From the NCBI GenBank assembly GCA_024195265.1, contig JAJLRJ010000008.1, forward strand, positions 27,497,432 to 27,561,431: DNA of 64,000 nucleotides. The letters are read 5' to 3'. This stretch comes from Dendrophyllia cribrosa. Lineage: Eukaryota; Cnidaria; Anthozoa; Scleractinia; Dendrophylliidae. Within the stretch, counting starts at the first letter, position 1, and every line of letters starts with the position of its first letter. Below the pieces are notes generated by a model. The model was not told the DNA's origin. It worked only from the letters and a program-made list of their open reading frames with translations, and did no database searches. Below are positions 24,010 through 35,073 of this stretch, piece after piece. Position numbers and translations under genes: made by a program.

Positions 24010-25160
24010 GTAGAGGGCGACTTTCACATAAAAGTGATGTGGGTGATTGTCGTACTTTATGGGGGTCACAATTCGTGGTTTGGTATCACAAAGTTGTATG
24101 AATCGAAAATGACCACTGTCAGAGGGTGGGGGAACCTCAAATTAAAGTAACGGGGGTGATCGTCGTATCTTTTAGGGATTAAAATTCTTGGTTTGGTATC
24201 ACTAAGGGTGTATGAATCGAAAATGACTATTGTCAGAGGGTGGGGGGACCCTCATATTAAAGTGACGGGGGTGATCGTCGTACCTTTTAGGAATTAAAAT
24301 TCTTGGTTTGGCATCACTAAGGATGTATGAATCGAAAATGATTACTGTCAGAGGGTGGGGGGACCCTCGTATTGAAGTGACGGGGGTGGTCGTCGTACCT
24401 TTTAGAGAATAAAATTCTTGGTTTGGTTCCACTAAGGCTGTTCTAATCGAAAATGACTACTGACAGAGGGTGGGGGACCCTCAAATTAAAGTGACGGGGG
24501 TGATCGTCGTACCTTTTAGGGATTAACATTCTTGGTTTGGTATCACTAAGGGTGTATGAATCGAAAATGACTATTGTCAGAGGGTGGGGGACCCTCAAAT
24601 TAAAGTGACGGGGGTGATCGTCGTACATTTTAGGGATTAACATTCTTGGTTTGGTATCACTAAGGGTGTATGAATCGAAAATGACTATTGTCAGAGGGTG
24701 GGGGAACCTCAAATTAAAGTGACGGGGGTGATCGTCGTACCTTTTAGGGATTAACATTCTTGGTTTGGTATCACTAAGGGTGTATGAATCGAAAATGACT
24801 ACTGTCAGAGGGTGGGGACCCTCAAATTAAAGTAACCGGAGTAGTCGTCGTACCTTTTAGGGATTAAAATTCTTGGTTTGGTTCCTCTAAGGGTGTATGA
24901 ATCGAACATGACTACTGTCAGAGGGTGAGGGGACCCTCATATTAAAGTGACGGGGGTGATCGTCGTACCTTTTAGGGATTAAAATTCTTGGTTTGGTATC
25001 ACTAGATAGATAGATAGTTTATTTATATAAAAACGTCGCAGCCAATAGGCTAAATTATGTCCTATAATATTTACAATAATAAAACAATGATAAACTATAA
25101 TAATAATAATAACAATAATATTTACAATTACTTTTACTAAGGATGTATGAATCGAAAATG
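24010..25160. repeat. Tandem array of a 114-115-bp unit, about nine copies
   Basis: The TTTTAGGGATTAAAATTC landmark recurs at 24170, 24285, 24400, 24514, 24628 and onward. The unit also carries GGGTGATCGTCGTACC and GAATCGAAAATGACTACTGT. The array begins within 20-130 bases of the NOS stop codon, so it may be transcribed as 3' UTR. A roughly 130-base AT-rich insert with GATA repeats (about 25004-25135) interrupts the last copy. Confidence 0.92.
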
Positions 25161-25380
25161 ACTACTGTCAGTAAGCCAGAAAATTATGCTGACAGAAACA
25201 ACTTATAAGAAAGAATTGGTACCTCCTAGGGGTGACATTTAATGTGAGCCACACCCGCAAGACGGGTTTCTGGTACCTTTTAGGGTTTCCTTTTAAAATT
25301 TCCAACGATCCCCCTGTCGATCTTATATGGGAGTCCCCCGGGGGGCTCATCTCCCGGGGGGGGGGGGGGGGGGGGGGTCA
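25161..25380. repeat. Related GTACC-repeat end with poly-G tract
   Basis: Contains GGTACCTTTTAGGG and CTTATATGGGAGTCCCCC, then 22 G at 25356-25377. The reverse-related copy at about 37650-37940 shares the CCCTAAAAGGTAC words and the ATGGGAGTTCACCCCCC end, so the tandem array and this end belong to one dispersed family. Confidence 0.6.
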
Positions 25381-25620
25381 TCAGTAACACGTGAACTATG
25401 GTGCCGCAAATAAATAAAATCATATTCGTATTGTCACGACTGAATTGCAACTGTAGCTTGCAATGGAAGCTCGTGGGAAGCTGGGCTCTTTGGAGGGAAG
25501 CTTTCACCCCTCCAACTTCCAAGAAGGAACGCTATCAGTATTCACCCTTAACCTTACATGTAGTTATTATTTTCTCTTGAGTTTTAACGTCATTCTCTGT
25601 TCCTTTTTATTCCTTTATAG

Positions 25621-25672
25621 ATCTTGGGAGTATTTCAAGCGTCCACTTCTATTAAAAGTAAGTCAGAGATAA
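25621..25672 (+). CDS. Possible alternative last exon of NOS
   Basis: A strong acceptor (ttcctttatag) precedes a frame encoding SWEYFKRPLLLKVSQR then a stop. If exon 23895 used the weak internal donor AAAAG|gtttgc at 23982, the phases would match and this would replace the Phe-Ala-Ser tail. A GTAAGT also follows LLLK. It is equally possible that this is chance; no homologous tail is known to me. Confidence 0.2.
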
Positions 25673-25679
25673 AATACAG

Positions 25680-26349
25680 CTCCTAAGTGAACATCTTCCC
25701 TTAGACTTGCCCACAAGTCGAGCTTAGGAGCGCGGAGCGCGTACTCGAACGAGAGAGCGAGCAAGCGCGTATTCCATTGTCAAAAGAGACTGAAATAGCT
25801 AAGAATAAGGGTAAAGGTTAATTTAACAGAGAAATACGATAAGTAAATTATAAAAATTACATCAATTCGCAAAGCTACGAGAAACCCTTGCATAAGATTT
25901 CACATGACAGAGGTGTCTTCAGTTAAACTTCGCGAACTTTTACGTACATGACAAATATTGTAAAAAATGAAAAGTTTCATAGTTTCGTACAATTCGCAGT
26001 TTTTGTCAAGGCGTTTCTTAAATCGCATGTGATGGTTTGGCGTAGCTTTACGCAGTATTCGTAATTTTAAAAGCATTTCCGCCGAATAAATGTAGCTAGC
26101 CTTTCTCTAGGTAAATTATACACCACGCCAGATTAACCATTTTTATCTCGTGAATACGCGAAGCGTTGAACGAGATATAGTTTACGGGGACAATTATGTA
26201 AATTTGCACTCGATGAATCACTCGGATATAACTTCTTTTTTTTTTAATTCCCCCGGTGCATTGCGTCATTCTGTTGTCTTGACAGTCTCATTTCACACAA
26301 TGCATATTTATGTCACGCTAAGATGTTTTGTTTTTAAGATGTTTGTTGT
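25680..26349. other. No gene seen
   Basis: AT-rich sequence with a short GCGCGTACTCGAACGAGAGAGC-like patch near 25735. No exon or complete transposon recognised. AATAAA at about 26092 could serve as a polyadenylation signal for an extended NOS transcript. Confidence 0.4.
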
Positions 26350-26567
26350 TCATTAGCAGAAAATATAAATTTATTTGTGTTAATAGTTTGACAATAGCGT
26401 GGAAAGATTTTCATTGACACCAAAAGATCATTCAGTAACATTCAATGATATTAACAGACAAGCATTTGAACCCTTTGACAATTATTAGCTCGAAATGTAC
26501 TTTCTTTTGCACAATTATCATCTTTAATGACAATAATGCACAAACATTAATAAATTTTGTGCCATTA

Positions 26568-26724
26568 GCCCAATTTCGATATATTAAAATTCAACTTGAA
26601 ACAATTAAAAGACATCATTACGAGGCTTAGGGGAATAAACCATACAAATCCCTACTATCATTTCCCTAAGCCTTGTAGTGATGTCTTTTGTTTCAAGTTG
26701 AATTTTAATATATCGAAATTGGCC
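26568..26724. mobile_element. 157-bp hairpin MITE with TA duplication, inside left TIR
   Basis: Arms of about 60 bases starting GCCCAATTTCGATATATTAA pair almost fully. TA flanks both ends (26566-26567, 26725-26726). Removing it restores alignment with the right arm. Confidence 0.9.
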
Positions 26725-26742
26725 TACTGACAATCATTTTAT

Positions 26743-26897
26743 GGGGCAGTACGCAGCTCTTACAAGGTCTTCTCTGATTTGCTGAGAAAACAATAGAACA
26801 AACAACACAACAATGGACCCTAGACCTAAAAACAATAGAGCTGCGTGATATACGAGTCCAATGAAATTAGAGGTTGTTAAGAGCTGCATGGTATCTG
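26743..26897. mobile_element. 155-bp nonautonomous element with 8-bp duplication
   Basis: CATTTTAT occurs at 26735-26742 and 26898-26905. The right arm of the host element has one copy at the equivalent place. Inner ends share GCAGCTCTTA inverted. An 8-bp duplication fits hAT. Confidence 0.85.
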
Positions 26898-27189
26898 CAT
26901 TTTATAGTGTATGTGAATTTCATTAACGAGTTTTGCATAAACACTCACATTCCGTAGCATTAACAGACGACTATTTTTACAAACGCGACATTCTTTATCG
27001 CGGCAATACAAACATTAACACGTTTTCAACACACAATAAGGAAATACAGCTTTTCAATAGCGCAACATAATTTCGACGGATTTTTTGGAAAGTGTTCACG
27101 AGGGAATGTTGCATTTAGAAGAAGGGAGGTTTACCTATAAAAGTGCTGTATTGCACAATCATTTTGTCAGAAAGAGATGCAATAGACAC

Positions 27190-27320
27190 TTTTAATAAAT
27201 ACCACGATGCATCATTTTCCGCTAATGACGTCAAACATATTCTTTTGAATTCTCTTGCAATTCAAAAGAATATGTTTGACGTCATTAGCGGAAAATGATG
27301 CATCGTGGTAATTATTAAAA
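27190..27320. mobile_element. 131-bp near-perfect hairpin
   Basis: Arms of about 62 bases (ACCACGATGCATCATTTTCC ... CATATTCTTTTGAATT) face each other across a 7-base loop. Only the outermost bases differ. Likely a foldback MITE inserted upstream of the transposase start. Confidence 0.85.
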
Positions 27321-27364
27321 GGGTCTATAGGCGTACCAGTTTTGCAAGTCAGTTTGAAACAGAT

Positions 27365-28987
27365 ATGCCTTTGAGAAACAGGATACCTCTTGAACACTGA
27401 AGAATCATCAGGGCGTTTGAAGATCAAACCGAAGATTACATACTGGTGGCGGATACTTTAGGAGTCGGCAAGAAGACAACAGCAAGAAGTATTGTAGCTC
27501 GGTACATTCGAGAAGGAAGAATCACAGAAAGACCACGGGGAGGCAGAAACAACGTCAGGGTTGATAACGAGATGAGGGACTGCCTCAATGACATTTTAAA
27601 CGAGAACTGTCTATCGTGTAACACTAGCCCAGATAAACCGCGAGCTTAGGGTCTGTTTACATGGAGGGAGGGTGCCCCGGCTAACCGAGCTACCCTGGGA
27701 GAGCCAACTTTTCACACGTTTCTTTAGAAAACGCATTGAAGCGTTTACATAATAAACAGGGTAATCCGCCCTCCCGGGGCACCCTGTCTACTTGCCCGAG
27801 GAACTCTTCTAGGAGGGCTATCTTTTTGCCATGTAAACGGTTCGTGCTGGGTTACCCGGCCAGCCGAGGTGAGAAGACCGCGAAAAGCAGCGTTATATTT
27901 CAAGGCAGCTTTTAACGTTAACTGCCTCTGGTGACTACGCTCAATTAGTAGAGTGCAAAATAATAGCCCTAGACACTGAAAAACGGCCGCCAGCGGAACG
28001 AGTGATAAAAAAATTATACTTGCTGTGAAACGTTTCTTTTGTCCGCCATCTTGTTTGTTGTGCTTAGCGGCCGCTAAAAAGATAGCCCTCTGACTATCCC
28101 ACTTGCAATGTTTTAACCCTCCTAGCCGGGTAGCCCGGTTAGCCGGGACACCCTGCCTCCATGTAAGCAGGCCCTTAGAGTACGCCTCCCTGCAAAGCCG
28201 AGAACCGATGACCGCACAGTGGCGAGGACGCTGGAAGGAATGCTTTTTCGAGTGAAACTGGCCAGTCCCCTCACAGCTGATAGAAACAGACCAGATGTTA
28301 TACAGAAACGGGTAGATTACGCCAACTGGTTCATGGGCCATGCTGTGGTGAACCATCAAGCGTCTTTGTAGACGAGTACGGCTATAACATCTGCACCGCG
28401 AGAAGTCACGGCAGGGCCAGACGAGGAGAGAGGGCATACCGGCAGGTCTGTGGACAGCGAGGGAGAAACGTAACAGTCACCATGGCCATTTCACTAACGA
28501 ACGGCCTTGTTTTTCACTCTGCGATCGTTGGGGGATGAATGCACAAAGATTTAGCGACTTCTTACTTCAGGCGAGATTGAATTTAGACCCCGACGAACAT
28601 GTAATCTTCGTTTACGATGGAGCACCAGCTCACCGCAACCCTGCGAATCGCGGTCCTAACACAGAGCTCAAGATGCTTGCACCCTATAGCCCGTTCTTAA
28701 ACATAGTTGAGCAAGTAATAAGTTGTCTTAAGGCAGTCATTTTCTTTATTTGCCTTTCTATGCTTTATAAAGCAGATATTTCAAGGCCCGAGGTACAGGC
28801 ACAGATAAATGATAGACAAGAGGCAGCACGGCAATGAATTTCTCTTGGCGACTATCGCACACAGTTGCTGCTGCAAACATTACAACTCAATATCGGAAAT
28901 ATCACGGCAGCTAAATGTGGACAATGGTATCGCTCGATGCAGACATATTTACCACAATGTTTAAATAGAGAGAAAATTGAAGGCTAA
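27365..28987 (+). pseudogene. Tc1/IS630-like transposase, decayed and split
   Basis: The N-terminal helix-turn-helix part (VADTLGVGKKTTARSIVARY) starts at an ATG at 27365 and meets an in-frame TGA after 11 codons. The DDE part shows VFVDEYGYNICTA, VYDGAPAHRNP and PYSPFLNIVEQ, giving the Asp-Asp-Glu triad with about 30 residues between the last two acids. The end reads CGQWYRSMQTYLP and stops at 28985-28987. There are further frameshifts near 27615, 28360 and 28530, another in-frame TGA near 28837, and a 526-base MITE at 27649-28174. Two of the stops are TGA where CGA would be expected, as after CpG decay. Not functional. Confidence 0.88.
27649..28174. mobile_element. 526-bp Harbinger-like MITE inside the transposase pseudogene
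   Basis: Ends GGGTCTGTTTACATGGAGG and CCTCCATGTAAGCAGGCCC are inverted repeats. TTA is duplicated (27646-27648, 28175-28177). Removing element and one TTA rejoins the transposase frame from INREL into RVRLPAKPRTDD. A 3-bp TWA duplication with GGG termini is characteristic of PIF/Harbinger. Confidence 0.9.
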
Positions 28988-29408
28988 CTAACGCAGTTAA
29001 TAGACGTGTAGATGAATATAACCTTCTCCTTGTTGGACATTATAATGACGTCAATGTTTGTATTGCGGTACTAAAGAATGTCGCGTTTGTGAAAATAGTC
29101 GTCTGTTAATGCAATGCAATGTGAGTGCTAATGAAATTCACATACACTAAAATGATTGACAATTGACACAAATGTTTGCACATTATTGTTTTTGAAGTTA
29201 ATTATTGCGCAAATGAAAGTAGATTTCGAGATAATAAATGTCAAAGGGTTCAAATGTTTGTCTGTTAATGTTATTGAATGTTACTGTTTATGCTAAAATC
29301 GTTAATGAAGTTATTTTTGCGTAAATGAATGATCTTTTGGTGTAAATGAAGATATTTCCACGCTATTGTCTAACTATTCACACAAACAAATTTATGTTTT
29401 CTGCTAAT

Positions 29409-29681
29409 CATAGTTAATAGAACAAACTGGTTATGAAACTCAGTCAGTCCTTTGTTATATGTTTTTGTTCTCCATTTCTTTTGTTCGTTTGCCTTGACCC
29501 TGCACAAAACACAAAAGATATTGAAATGCATATGAGCAACTGACCAGTAGAAACATTTGGGCTCACACGTTAAACAAAACAATGTGCAGGGTCACGGTTC
29601 GTTCAACATAAAACAAAGCAGCTTTGTACACTCTTTTTGAAATTTGTTGAGCTTCATAACCAGTTTGTTCTATTAACTATG
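29409..29681. mobile_element. 273-bp MITE, copy 2, inside right TIR
   Basis: Reverse-orientation relative of 5475-5747. TGCTAAT flanks both ends (29402-29408, 29682-29688). Removing it restores TTCTGCTAATGAAC, matching the left tip of the Tc1-like element. Confidence 0.92.
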
Positions 29682-29697
29682 TGCTAATGAACAGCAG

Positions 29698-32169
29698 AAG
29701 GTGTACTCTTCAATTCTTTAACTTCAAACTCAGTATGGAAAATTAAAACCGATCTGTGGTTTCAATACTTGTTTCGTATTCACGAGATGGCTCTTAGAGC
29801 CCTTTAATTAAGAACGCCAGCCAAGTATTTAGCTATCCCTCTCCTTCTTAGAAGTATGCCAAATAAATAAACTGCAAAACAGTCCGTATTTATGCGCGAG
29901 TCCACCGAAAAAAAGTGCCCATTGAAGCGGCGGGAAAGAACAAGAGCGAGGGTGCGTGAGATTCATGCGAGCATACGCACTTCGCGCCTCCTCCCCCTCG
30001 AGCTTAAGAAAGGAAAACCGACTATTTTGCAGTGTACCAAATGAACAGTTCAGCTAGTTTCTGGTCTGCTTTTTCAACAGTCCAGAACTGTCTTTCTCCT
30101 TTCTCTGCATAACTAAAATACATTCATAAGTTATCTTTTCTCAGTCTAGATTTTTAGCGCATTTGTTCTTTTAGCCATATTTAGACATGTTTTCATACTA
30201 CAATTCTAACTTAATTCAGCTCTTTGAACTGCAAGGCTTAAAAATAAACTCGTTATTTCTCTACATAAATTTAGAAGCACCTTAGCCTTAAAGAGACTGG
30301 TGAACAGGATGGTGCAGCTAGCGTGAGTAAACAAAAGCTCTTTAGTTGATAACAGGGTCACTGAGTTCGCCTTCTTAAATTCCTGGATAGTCCAAGTTTT
30401 TTTCTCTTGCTGCAAATTACTGCAGTCTACACCTACTTTTTGAAGTCTCCTGGAAGACTGGAACAAAAATTCAATTGAGTGAGTGGTGGAACTGAAATTT
30501 GGAAAGATGTGTTCTAAGTGCCATGTGTTAGTGTCAATTGCGATTGTGAACTCAGTTGTGTACAGTGGCGAAGCAGTTTGTACAATATATTCGAACGGCT
30601 TCTGAAGTACTCACCCGAGTCAATTATTGCCACAATTCAAATGGAAGGTGTTGAGCAGTACGTTTCTTGTAAAGCTTTAATATATACGGACATTGTTCTC
30701 TTTTTAGATGGGAAAATCCTCTTTATTGAGGTCAGCTTCGACTGCTTGCTAACCCGTGACGCGAAGAAAGACAAGTGAAACATAAACTGCTGCAAAGGAG
30801 AATGCGGGACTCTGCCAAGGGTTTATTAGCGGAAATAACGCATCCAAGCAGAGTAAAGTAATGCTAGAATATACTGTATACCCAAATGCCTTTTCATTTT
30901 CTCAAAAGAATGATTTTTCGATCGTTTACGATCGGTTCAGAATCAATTAAATTTCCTGAAAATTGTATGCTCAGTTAGAGTGGTTTTCAACTGAGTGTCG
31001 AAATTAATTGCGCGTTTGCTTTGTTTTGCTTGGCCTACGAACCAATCAGAAGTAAAAATCAAAACCAATCATGACTTGTTCGCACGCGTTTTCCCGCCCG
31101 TTACCTGCATTTGCGACGAATTATGTTGGTTCATTGGATTGTCTGCGTCTGTTGTGGTTGGCCAGAGTGATTACTTTGGTTTGGGTTTTACGACACTTAA
31201 TCGAAACTGCTTTAAAACGCAGACTTAAAACATCCCCATCCATCCGGGGGGAGACACTTCTCAACATATTTAGTGAGGGTGTGTGCGGTCTGCTCCTCTA
31301 AATCCTTACTCAGGCTAAATATTAACTTTCCTTACCCGTTTACAATTCTAACTTCTAAAATTTTCTCCTTTTCATGCTAACATGGCAAAAATCAATTTTA
31401 AGCTAAAAGGCAAAACATACTCATTGGCGGGCCAAACATTTCAAACTATGTGCTCAATTTCGGACCAAAACGGCTCAAAATTAATACTATTTAGAGTCAC
31501 ACATTAACTATATAGCTTATACTTATATACTTTATTACGAGTTTCCCCCCCAGGGGCTTTTCAACTCACACTTACAATATAGAGTGTATCCCTCCGCCCT
31601 TGCGGGAAGAGAAGAGGGGGGAGGAGAGCTGTCAGTATTTTATGGCTTATGTGTCGTTGAAGTGGCAAATTTAATCGGCGTCGCAAAAATAAAAGTCATT
31701 TAAGGAGATACGCTGAAAAATTTACCAAATAGAAAATATTATAGGAACAATAATTTAAGATTAAAAAGCGAGCAGAGAAAATGCACATGGCTGTTAAATA
31801 TTCACACTAATAAAATGATGGAACGCCTTAAACGGTATTTTATCAGTTGTAGGCTGCTTGCCGTTCCCTGTCACATGACCTAGCGTGCGTGACCTTCGCT
31901 CGCGTGCGTGATTAGCTCCTCACTCTACCATCGAAAGAGGGACTTCTAACAGTCTGTTATATTTGTTAAGTTACAATATTGAAAAATTATAAGTCAAATA
32001 ACATGTTTGAATTGCAAAGAGAGAAAAAAAGTAAAATGTCAAAAAATGTTTTAGTTTAGTTAGATCAGTAAGTGTACATTAACCTCACTAGAGGTTTAGA
32101 ATCCACAATTTATTTTTTGCTCACACGTCACATTATTATTGGATAGCTATCCCGCAATGGAGCGGTTTT
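29698..32169. other. No gene seen; one dispersed repeat copy
   Basis: Contains the repeat at about 30990-31230 (GTTCGCACGCGTTTTCCCGC) shared with 23600-23765. Otherwise no exon with splice support and no recognised transposon ends. GC-rich patches near 29930-30010 and 31600 have no evident function. Confidence 0.45.
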
Positions 32170-32639
32170 CAATAGGCCTTATTCACGATAGCCGCCATGT
32201 TGGTTTTTATATTATTATGCAAATTTACCACGTGATTTCTGATGGGGCAAACAACTCAAACTCGGGAGATTTCAAACCAGTTGTTAATTATGCTGATATT
32301 TTTTCGGAGCTAACGCATTTTTACAGTGTTACAGTAGTTAATATACTTAAATTTAAATTTTTTTCGTCGCTTTAGAAACAGGTTAACAGTTTGCGTAGTT
32401 AACAAAACTAACACAAGTCAGATATAGAGCAACCATTCCAAACTTCTAATAAAAACAATCACAACTGCCAACTATCTAACCCTCAAATACGATTTTTACA
32501 AAGATACTTCACTGTTGGAAAGAACCGATCTTCCGAAAATTGTTCTTTTATCCATTGTTTGCCCCCTGGCAGAGCACATGGCTAATTTGCATCATAATGT
32601 TGCCACCGACATGAAGGCTATCGTGAATAAGGCCTATTG
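32170..32639. mobile_element. 470-bp MITE with CAATAGGCCTTATTCACG ends
   Basis: Inverted ends CAATAGGCCTTATTCACGAT and its complement pair over about 24 bases, then loosely through GCCGCCATGTTGG. The tip is related to the 18800-18974 element. Confidence 0.85.
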
Positions 32640-32880
32640 AGTGTCCAAAGAAATTTGCGTTTGCTTTGATTTTGCATTGCTACGCTTTATGATTGGCTAA
32701 AAAACTCCCGCTACTGTCACATGACTAGCCTGCGCGGAGACGTCTCCTATTACCTTTGCTTCCTTTTTCCGCGTAAAGAAATGGAAATAGGAGACGTCTG
32801 CATGCAGGCTATCACGTGACTTGTTCGGACGCGTTTCCCCGCGCTTGGCAGCTTGGCAGCGGCTAAATATAATTACTTCG
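32640..32880. repeat. Dispersed repeat copy split by an 82-bp MITE
   Basis: Contains TTGCGTTTGCTTTGATTTTG and GTTCGGACGCGTTTCCCCGC, as in the copies at 23.6 and 31.0 kb. A hairpin at 32728-32809 (GCCTGCGCGGAGACGTCTCC and its partner) sits between TA dinucleotides and interrupts it. Confidence 0.7.
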
Positions 32881-33167
32881 AGCTCTGGATGTTATACGCC
32901 AATATTGCATAAATTTAGGCTACTGTAGCATAATTATTAAATTAACATTGTATAATTACTAGATCATCGTAACATCACTACTACAATATTGCATTATTAT
33001 AGAAATATTATTGCTCTGAAATATTGAATGCATAAGGGAGTTTACTCCAACCATGATGGTGCACAGCAAGAATTACTTTGCACGAGTTGCATCTTCGTAT
33101 TTTGTAGCCCTCCTCTGCACGTGACATGATAGTATTGCTCTGTCGCTTTCATTTGAATTGTCGATCC

Positions 33168-33600
33168 CTAGGATTTCATCCACGGACTCAAACGTTAGAG
33201 CCAGCTTGTACTGATCAATAGCTTTCTTTTGAGGACGTGGTCACCGTTTCATAGGATTTCATCCACGGACTCAAACGTAAAAGCCAACTTGTGCTGATCA
33301 ATAGCTTTCTATTGAGGACATGGTCACATTTCCTAGCATTTCATCCACGGACTCAAACGTTAGAGCCAGCTTGTGCTAATCAATAGCGTTCTATTGAGGG
33401 CGTGGTCACATTTCCTAGATCTAACGTTAGAACCAGCTTGTTCTGATCAATAGCTTTCTATTGAGGACGTGGTCACGTTTCCTAGTATTTTATCCACCGA
33501 CTCAAAAGTGAGCCAGCTTGTACACAATTGCTTTCTATTGAGGACGTGGTCACATTTCCTAGCATTTCATCCACGGACTCTAAAGTTAGAACTGCATTAC
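33168..33600. repeat. Tandem array of an 80-88-bp unit, about five copies
   Basis: Unit landmarks are TTTCATCCACGGACTCAAAC, AGCTTGTGCTGATCAATAGC and ATTGAGGACGTGGTCAC. One copy lacks the first landmark. No coding signal. Confidence 0.88.
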
Positions 33601-34376
33601 ACTGTTTAATGACTCCAACTCCAAAAATAGAAGGATTTGTCCTCGTTTTCTTTTGGTTGCTCTATCCTTCGTGGTTGTTGAAACTCGCCTACAGTAATGT
33701 TGTAACGGTGAATAGAATACAAATCAGATAATTGTTATAAAATATAGATTATATTATATTCACCAAAGCGATCAATAAATTTAATCTCGATGATCAAAAA
33801 TCGAGGCAAGGAAATTTTGGTGTTATTTGTTTTTTGTATGCACGGTGTATGCGGACACCACACTTGTAACCTAGGCGTCAGTCCTTCCTTAGGGGAGGGG
33901 GAGAGGAGAAGAGGGAATGTATGACACTTGTAGGGGGGAGGCAGGGGGCTCTAAGATGCTCAGTTTCTGTGCCCTTCCCGGTTGCACCACCTCCACCATT
34001 CCTTTGTGGTTCTCGACTTTGCGCTTTTTCTGTTAACTGAAAAGATGGTGCAAAGTGTTCAGACAAATCTCCCTTTTCCCTCACTTCCCAGCGTGACGAG
34101 AACGATGATCTTGGCAAGAAATTAGCGTGAAAATTAGCATGATGAAGTATGATTAACAAAAGTATGCACACTAAGTATAAAAAGACATATCTAGTCTCGT
34201 ACTTGTACTCCGATCTAACAGATCTAAAGACTGGTTTCTACTAGACTCGATTTCTAGCCGTTTCGTGCGCGCGCGTTCATCCGCGCGTTTTTTAGGGGAG
34301 TATGAAAACCGGACTCCCTCGAACGGCTGGAATCGAGACAAGACTTTTATCAGCAACGCAAGCACATGCGGAAGTT

Positions 34377-34542
34377 AAGAATTGGTTCATGCTTAGCTAG
34401 CGTGCACGGAGAGCACGAGAGAAGCGTAAGAGTTGCTCGAGGCGATAGCCGAGAGCAACTCTAGCTTCTCGAGTGCTCTCCAAACTTCCCAAGTGCATCC
34501 AGAACTCGATAGATGCACAGCTAAAAGCGTGAACCAATTCTT
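34377..34542. mobile_element. 166-bp foldback MITE with a second hairpin inside
   Basis: Outer arms AAGAATTGGTTCA and complement. Inner arms GGAGAGCACGAGAGAAGC and GCTTCTCGAGTGCTCTCC. Central AGAGTTGCTC/GAGCAACTCT. Confidence 0.8.
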
Positions 34543-34789
34543 TTATAACATAGAGACGTTGTCTCTAGCAAGCGTTATGTTCCCAGGGTTAATAGGGACC
34601 TTAAGATCCGACGACGGCGAGTGTCTGCGACGGCAGACTTGGTCGAGGGGGATTGGGGAGAGGTCGCCGTTGCATGGCGCGAAAAATAACCTTAAGAAAG
34701 AGCGTGCGGGCGCGGGCGCGGGCGCGGGCGACGGCTGTCGTATTATAAAAACGGTCCGCAGCGCCTTTTTATATCGAAAGTTTGGAGAG

Positions 34790-35058
34790 ACGATGACTAC
34801 GTTTAGAAAAGCGATGACTACATTTAGAAAGGCTCGTGAATGTTTACTCGTAAGTTTCGACGATGGCTACATTTCGTAAGATGAATTTGTACTGCTGTAT
34901 GATGCAAACAGCTCTAAGAATCCAGACTTTTCCATATCAGCATTTCGAACATTTCAAATTGGAGGAACTGGATGAAGGCGAGTGTATGGCCGAATTTCGT
35001 TTCCGAAAAAATGACATACCCATTCTCGCATACGCATTGGGGTTGCCAATGACAAATT
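34790..35058 (+). pseudogene. PIF/Harbinger transposase N-terminal fragment
   Basis: Reads RECLLVSFDDGYIS, a stop, then DEFVLLYDANSSKNPDF, a frameshift, then QHFEHFKLEELDEGECMAEF and RFRKNDIPILAYALGLP. This order (acidic linker, D-E-x-E-C-x-x-E-F-R-x-x-K-x-D-I) is that of the region before the catalytic domain in animal Harbinger transposases. The DDE domain is absent; a Penelope-like fragment follows at once. Confidence 0.7.
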
Positions 35059-35073
35059 GTAAATCTAAAAACC

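Larger units (their letters stand above)
26350..29697. mobile_element. Long-TIR Tc1-like DNA transposon, broken by later insertions
   Basis: The left arm (26350 to about 27020) and right arm (about 29040 to 29697) are reverse complements over several hundred bases once insertions are removed. They share TCATTAGCAGAAAA at the tip, TTTGAACCCTTTGACA, GTGTATGTGAATTTCATTA and GCATTAACAGACGACTATTT. The interior carries a decayed transposase. Later insertions are at 26568-26724, 26743-26897, 27190-27320, 27649-28174 and 29409-29681. The exact ends are uncertain because the flanking TA is not clear. Confidence 0.8.

Noticed and set aside
27745..28437. A 230-codon open frame on the minus strand.
   Set aside because: It spans the Harbinger-like MITE and the antisense of the transposase pseudogene; no motif and no conservation expected.
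29370..29582. A 70-codon minus-strand frame.
   Set aside because: It lies inside the 273-bp MITE; the equivalent frame is not intact in the other copy.
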